A program made the position numbers and the translations under genes. From Saccharospirillum sp. (GTDB lineage Bacteria > Pseudomonadota > Gammaproteobacteria > Pseudomonadales > Natronospirillaceae), in assembly GCA_022565595.1 (NCBI GenBank), contig JAIUML010000002.1, forward strand, positions 124,001 to 188,000: DNA of 64,000 bases, given 5' to 3'. This document shows, one piece after another, positions 59,603 through 64,000 of this stretch; positions within the stretch are counted from its first letter, which is position 1, and every line of letters starts with the position of its first letter. Under the pieces are notes generated by a model. It was not told the DNA's origin. It saw nothing but the letters and a program-made list of their open reading frames with translations, and did not search any database.

Positions 59603-59812
59603 CTCAGGCCGGTATCCGGGCTAACGAAGGCTGTGGCGTGCACAAGAAGCGGCGATTCCCTTCCCAGGTAAAGTACCCAGTGGGTGTGTTAATCGACACT
59701 CGCGGAAGCTGGACTTCCACCCTTCGATCACCGTTGCGGGGGCAGCACTGGATTACAACACCAGTTTCCCGTTTAAACTGCAGCAGCAGTCACCTGATCG
59801 TGGCGCCTAACC
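59603..59812 (-). ncRNA. Cobalamin (AdoCbl) riboswitch
   Basis: On the minus strand the leader contains the B12-box elements AAACGGGAAACTGGTG and GCTGCCCCCGCAACGG, preceded by a CTGCTGCTGCAG element, and the 3' element GCCCGGATACCGGCCTGAG (59621-59603). Order and spacing fit the Rfam cobalamin family. It should repress btuB and the lipoprotein when B12 is abundant. Ends are approximate. Confidence 0.9.
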
Positions 59813-59872
59813 TAAAGAGCAGGCCTAAGTGTGTCAAGCTTTATGTCGCAATGGGATCGAAATGACGACGGT

Positions 59873-60892
59873 TCAGGCGGTGGTCAACAAAGCGGGAAAG
59901 GCGATCTGACTGACCAGTACATTGATAGCGAGCAAGGCATCACCCTTGTGCCAGCCCTTGATGCGCGCGTCAACCTCACCGCATTGCATCAGGCAGGCCT
60001 GCCAATGGGATTCAGGTGCGCGCTGCAAAGCGGATAAAAATGCCTTTTGCTGTTTCTCGAAAATGCGCAGCCGGTTGAACAGGGTGCTGGGGTTCTGGCC
60101 AAGGCTTTGCGCCTGAGCCAGCTGCACCAAAGAGCGCATATCGCGAGACAATACCCACAACAGAATGGGGGCTTCCACACCTTCGGCCACGAGGCCACTG
60201 AGCACTCGCTGACTGCGGTCAAGATCGCCGCTGAGGCAGGCATCAGACAGATCAAAGACGGTGTATCGGGCACTGTCGGAAACAGCCTGCAGCACCGTTT
60301 CCAGATCGATGTTCTGACTGGTTCCGAGCAACAACAACTTGTCGATTTCCTGGCGGGCAGCGAGCAGATTGCCATCGACCCGGTCCGCCAGTAGCGCCAG
60401 AGCATCGTCGTCAATCGACAGGCCCTGTTGCTTAAGGCGCTGACGCAGCCAGTTGGGTAGCTGATGCCGATCCACCGGCCAGACAGGCAGCCACCAGCCG
60501 GCGTCACTGACCTGAGTAAACCATTTCGCTTTGCTTTGCGCGGCCTCGATCTTGTCACTGACAATCAACAGGAGGTTATCCGGGTTCGGCGAGGTAGCGT
60601 ATGCCACCAGAGCTTTGCGACCTTCATCGGTCAACTTGCCTTCCAGGCGCAGCTCCAGCAGTTGGCGATCACCAAACAAGGACATGGACTGATTGGCCTC
60701 ATAGAGGCTATTCCAGTCGAACTGTTTATCCGCGTGAAACACCTGCCGATCGGTCACACCAGCGTTGCGACCAGCCTGCCTTGCCTGGTCGGCGGCTTCG
60801 AGTACCAGCAGTGGTTCATCACCACTGATCCAGATAAGCGGCGGCAGTTCACGAGACAGCTGTTGGCTGAACTGGTTGACGTTTAGTTTCAT
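59873..60892 (-). CDS. holA: DNA polymerase III subunit delta
   Basis: A 339-residue clamp-loader subunit that opens the beta ring. It has the N-terminal RecA-like fold (PLIWISGDEPLLVLEAADQA, FGDRQLLELRLEG), the lid domain, and the C-terminal collar helices (LWVLSRDMRSLVQLAQA). Length matches E. coli HolA (343). The start overlaps the lptE stop by 4 bp; leuS-lptE-holA is a conserved order in gammaproteobacteria. Confidence 0.96.
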   Translation of the reverse strand: MKLNVNQFSQQLSRELPPLIWISGDEPLLVLEAADQARQAGRNAGVTDRQVFHADKQFDWNSLYEANQSMSLFGDRQLLELRLEGKLTDEGRKALVAYATSPNPDNLLLIVSDKIEAAQSKAKWFTQVSDAGWWLPVWPVDRHQLPNWLRQRLKQQGLSIDDDALALLADRVDGNLLAARQEIDKLLLLGTSQNIDLETVLQAVSDSARYTVFDLSDACLSGDLDRSQRVLSGLVAEGVEAPILLWVLSRDMRSLVQLAQAQSLGQNPSTLFNRLRIFEKQQKAFLSALQRAPESHWQACLMQCGEVDARIKGWHKGDALLAINVLVSQIAFPALLTTA

Positions 60893-61377
60893 GGTCGGGC
60901 TGGGCGCCGTTCGAGGTCAGCATCGCTGAGCGCTTCAAGTTGGTCCAGAATCCGCAAAGCAACCCGGTTGCGCAAAAATGCCTGACGCTCAAGGCGCTTG
61001 GCGTCTTCATCCACTTCCGGGCTCAACGACAAACGCGACTCGGAACGCGTCTGGCGGCGATCAATCAATGGAACGCCGTAAACGTTGACCAGCGACCATT
61101 CAACTTCCAGGGCCACCAGAGTCACATCACTCAGGCTGACTTCACTGGTTCTCAGATCATGAATCTGGAGCAAGGTATCGGCTGGAGAGGTACCCACCAC
61201 CAGTGCATAAAGGGAGAAGGTTTCGCGCACCGCCTGGTAAAACTCATCGGCCTCAACCTCTGCCTGCCAGACCATAGGACTCAGCCCTTCAGCAAACTGA
61301 AACTGACCTTTGAGCCGATAGCCACACCCTGCCAGCAGCAGGCCGACCAGACTGAGGATGAGCAGCCGCTTCGCCAT
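60889..61377 (-). CDS. lptE: LPS-assembly lipoprotein LptE
   Basis: A 162-residue outer-membrane lipoprotein that plugs LptD and helps insert lipopolysaccharide. Signal peptide with lipobox LLAGC, then CGYRLKGQF, the usual LptE opening. It is somewhat shorter than E. coli LptE (193). It starts 2 bp after leuS ends and overlaps holA by 4 bp. Confidence 0.93.
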   Translation of the reverse strand: MAKRLLILSLVGLLLAGCGYRLKGQFQFAEGLSPMVWQAEVEADEFYQAVRETFSLYALVVGTSPADTLLQIHDLRTSEVSLSDVTLVALEVEWSLVNVYGVPLIDRRQTRSESRLSLSPEVDEDAKRLERQAFLRNRVALRILDQLEALSDADLERRPARP

Positions 61378-61379
61378 GA

Positions 61380-63956
61380 TCAGTTGGCGACCACGTTGAC
61401 CAGTTTGTTGGGCACAACAATCACCTTGCGCACTGTAACATCCTGTAGAAAGCGCTGTACGTTGTCGTCTGCCAGGGCGGCTTGTTCAATGCTGGCCTTG
61501 TCGGCATCGGCCGCAACTTCAATGCGGCTGCGTACCTTGCCGTTGACCTGAACGACATAGAGCAGCGTGTCCTTGACCAGAGCGGCTTCGTCCACTTCTG
61601 GCCAGGCGGCATCCAGCACCAGACCATCATGACCGAGCGCATTCCACATGACCTGGGTGGCGTGCGGCACAATGGGCGAAAGCACCAGCACAGCCGCTTC
61701 AAGGGCTTCGTGGCGCACCGCCCGGTCCTGACCGGTCTCGCCTTCGAAGCGGTTCACGGCATTGAGCAATTCCATGACCTTGGCAATGGCGGTGTTGAAG
61801 GTTTTACGCTCCCCAAAATCGGAGGTAACGCCGGCGATGGTCTCGTGCGTTTTACGGCGCAACGTTTTTTGATCGTCGTTGAGCTGATCGATCGCCAACG
61901 CCTCAACCTTGCCGCCTTCGACGAGAGCATGAACGGCTCGCCAAAGTCGCTGCAGGAACTTTTGAGCACCCTGCACACCAGATTCGGTCCACTCCAGAGT
62001 CTGCTCCGGCGGGGCAGCAAACATCGAGAACAACCGGACCGTATCGGCACCGTATTGCTCAATAGCCTGCTGCGGGTCCTTGCCGTTGTTTTTCGATTTG
62101 GACATCTTGGCCATGCCGGCATATTGCACAGCATCACCGGTTGAGATCTGCTTGCCGGCGATGATTTTACCTTTATCGTCCTTCTCCGGGGTAACGTCGC
62201 CAGGCGAGACCCAGACACGGCCCTTGTCGGTATCCTTGTACCAGGTTTCAGCCAGCACCATGCCCTGACAGAGCAGGTTGGTAAAGGGCTCGCTGGAGTT
62301 GACCAACCCCTCGTCTCGCATTGCCTTGTGGAAGAAACGTGAATACATCAAGTGCATGGTGGCGTGTTCTATGCCGCCGATGTATTGATCCACCGGCAAC
62401 CAATAATTGGCTTCCTCAGGCTCAAGCATGCCTTCGTCGTATTGAGGTGTGCAATAGCGTGCGTAGTACCAGCTCGATTCCATAAAGGTGTCGAAAGTAT
62501 CGGTTTCACGACGTGCCGATTGGCCCTGCCAGGTCGTGTCTTCAAAGGCCGGGTTGTTCTTCAATGGCGAGTTGACGCCATCGAACTGAACATCTGTAGG
62601 CAGCACTACCGGGAAGCTTTCTGCGGGTTTGACCTCATCACCCACATAGACCATGGGTACAGGCGCACCCCAATAGCGTTGACGGCTGACGCCCCAGTCG
62701 CGCAAGCGATAATTGACGGCGACTTCGCCGCGACCTTCCAGTTGCAAACGCTCGGCAATATTCTCGAAGGCTTCTTCGGAGGTCTGGCCGTCGTATTCGC
62801 CAGAGTTCACCACTATGCCCTTGTCGCTGAAGGGGGCCTGCTGAACGTCACAGTCGACGCCCTCCTCGCGCGGCTTGACCACTTGCTTGATCTCGATGCC
62901 ATACTTGATCGCAAACTCCCAGTCACGCTGGTCGTGACCGGGTACAGACATGATGGCGCCGCTGCCGTAATCCATCAGCACAAAGTTGGCGACCCAAACC
63001 GGTACGAGATCACCGGTAATGGGGTGAATGGCCTTGAGCCCGGTGGCGTGGCCTTTTTTCTCCATGGTCGCCATGTCGGCTTCACTGGTGGTGCCGCTGC
63101 GGCACTCTTCGATAAAGGCAGCCAGGTCCGGGTTGGAGCGGGCTTCTTCCAGAGCCAGTGGGTGCTCAGCGGCCAATGCCATATAGGTCGCACCCATAAG
63201 GGTATCTGGTCGGGTGGTATAGACTTCGAGTTGCTCAGGGTGGTCCTGGATGTCGAAACGCAGCGTGACCCCTCTGGAACGGCCAATCCAGTTGCGCTGC
63301 ATGGCCTTGACTTCTTCCGGCCAGCCTGGCAAATCGTCCAGGGATTCGAGCAGCTCTTTGGCGTAAGCCGTGGTTTTGATGAACCACTGATCCATTTCCT
63401 TGCGCTCTACGGTCGTTCCGCAGCGCCAGCAGGCACCGTCGTGCACCTGTTCGTTGGCGAGTACGGTCAAATCATGCGGGCACCAGTTGACGGCCGATTT
63501 CTTGCGATAGGCGAGGTCTTTTTCCACCAGACGGGTAAAGAACCACTGCTCCCAACGATAGTACTCAGGGGTGCAGGTGGCGACTTCTCGGCTCCAGTCG
63601 TAAGCGAAGCCCAGCATCTGCAACTGCTTACGCATGTAATCGATGTTTTCGAACGTCCACTTCGCCGGTGCAACGTTATTCTGAATGGCGGCATTCTCGG
63701 CAGGCATGCCAAAGGCATCCCAACCCATGGGCTGCATGACATTTTTGCCCAGCATGCGCTGATAACGGCTGATGACATCACCGATGGTGTAATTGCGCAC
63801 ATGCCCCATGTGCAGCCGGCCGCTGGGATAAGGTAGCATCGACAGACAATAGAATTTCTCTTTATTGGAATCGACTACGGCTTTGTATACCTGTTTTTCG
63901 TTCCAGGTGGCTTGTACCTGGCGCTCTATATCGGCCGGGGAATAGGTGGCGTCCAT
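61380..63956 (-). CDS. leuS: Leucyl-tRNA synthetase
   Basis: An 858-residue class I synthetase. The HIGH motif is HMGH in [17 protein letters not shown]; the KMSKS motif is in [10 protein letters not shown]; the CP1 editing domain shows [16 protein letters not shown] and the conserved Asp stretch in [12 protein letters not shown]. The protein is complete and matches E. coli in length (860). The ATG at 63956 is 44 bp from the window edge, so its promoter is outside. Confidence 0.98.
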   Translation of the reverse strand: MDATYSPADIERQVQATWNEKQVYKAVVDSNKEKFYCLSMLPYPSGRLHMGHVRNYTIGDVISRYQRMLGKNVMQPMGWDAFGMPAENAAIQNNVAPAKWTFENIDYMRKQLQMLGFAYDWSREVATCTPEYYRWEQWFFTRLVEKDLAYRKKSAVNWCPHDLTVLANEQVHDGACWRCGTTVERKEMDQWFIKTTAYAKELLESLDDLPGWPEEVKAMQRNWIGRSRGVTLRFDIQDHPEQLEVYTTRPDTLMGATYMALAAEHPLALEEARSNPDLAAFIEECRSGTTSEADMATMEKKGHATGLKAIHPITGDLVPVWVANFVLMDYGSGAIMSVPGHDQRDWEFAIKYGIEIKQVVKPREEGVDCDVQQAPFSDKGIVVNSGEYDGQTSEEAFENIAERLQLEGRGEVAVNYRLRDWGVSRQRYWGAPVPMVYVGDEVKPAESFPVVLPTDVQFDGVNSPLKNNPAFEDTTWQGQSARRETDTFDTFMESSWYYARYCTPQYDEGMLEPEEANYWLPVDQYIGGIEHATMHLMYSRFFHKAMRDEGLVNSSEPFTNLLCQGMVLAETWYKDTDKGRVWVSPGDVTPEKDDKGKIIAGKQISTGDAVQYAGMAKMSKSKNNGKDPQQAIEQYGADTVRLFSMFAAPPEQTLEWTESGVQGAQKFLQRLWRAVHALVEGGKVEALAIDQLNDDQKTLRRKTHETIAGVTSDFGERKTFNTAIAKVMELLNAVNRFEGETGQDRAVRHEALEAAVLVLSPIVPHATQVMWNALGHDGLVLDAAWPEVDEAALVKDTLLYVVQVNGKVRSRIEVAADADKASIEQAALADDNVQRFLQDVTVRKVIVVPNKLVNVVAN

Positions 63957-64000
63957 CGGTTTCCTGTCAATGCGGTTGGTGAAAGTAGGGCTGGATAGGA

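Noticed and set aside
61482-63836. Long open frames on the plus strand opposite leuS
   Set aside because: They mirror the codon pattern of leuS and show no recognisable protein features.

Overview
The window reads as chromosomal DNA of a free-living, probably marine gammaproteobacterium. Supporting signs are the housekeeping blocks queA-tgt-yajC-secD-secF and leuS-lptE-holA, an E. coli-type pyrC and acnA, many c-di-GMP enzymes, a TonB-dependent B12 receptor and ATP-driven importers for scarce nutrients. The overall look (Oceanospirillales-like, e.g. Saccharospirillum or Reinekea relatives) is inference from protein style only; no 16S gene is present.

Layout. 0-7.3 kb: a signalling cluster with a hybrid histidine kinase flanked by two Hpt-REC-REC proteins, one ending in a diguanylate cyclase and the other in an EAL phosphodiesterase. 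7.4-8.1 kb: a Bax-like peptidoglycan hydrolase. 8.2-22.1 kb: an island that looks devoted to uptake of phosphorylated compounds. It holds an iron-family (AfuABC/PhnSTU-like) ABC importer behind four 11-bp-spaced PhoB half-sites, a PhnCDE importer behind a second Pho box, a dual-specificity-type phosphatase, a LacI-family regulator, an inositol-monophosphatase-like enzyme and a second iron-family ABC importer. A 16-bp palindrome (TTGCACAGCTGTGCAA and a one-base variant) lies between the phosphatase and lacI genes and again in front of the second importer, so one repressor probably controls both transcription units. 22.2-24.1 kb: an SLC13-type anion symporter. 24.4-30.2 kb: two large lipoproteins, one with a HExxH protease-like motif and one a Delta-60-type beta-propeller interrupted by a single in-frame TAG.

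30.5-38.3 kb is an accessory zone. It holds an intact PAS-GGDEF-EAL gene, a second GGDEF-EAL gene without a visible start, a MazEF-type toxin-antitoxin pair plus a decayed fragment of a related antitoxin, a voltage-gated K+ channel, and an AT-rich gene for a 624-residue protein with a PD-(D/E)XK nuclease-like C-terminus. It ends at a tRNA-Leu(CAA) gene followed by three 122-bp repeats that carry copies of the tRNA 3' end and terminators.

38.4-56.2 kb is mostly housekeeping: pyrC, a DUF418 membrane protein, queA-tgt, yajC, secDF, trpS, a MATE exporter, a glycosyltransferase, acnA, a Dps protein, an isochorismatase-like hydrolase and a PlsC-type acyltransferase. 56.3-59.9 kb holds a cobalamin riboswitch, a BtuB-like receptor and a co-transcribed propeller-like lipoprotein. 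59.9-64 kb holds holA, lptE and leuS.

The best candidates for undescribed biology are the Pho/LacI-controlled importer-phosphatase island, the riboswitch-controlled receptor-lipoprotein pair, the solitary nuclease-like gene next to tRNA-Leu, and the tRNA-derived repeats.
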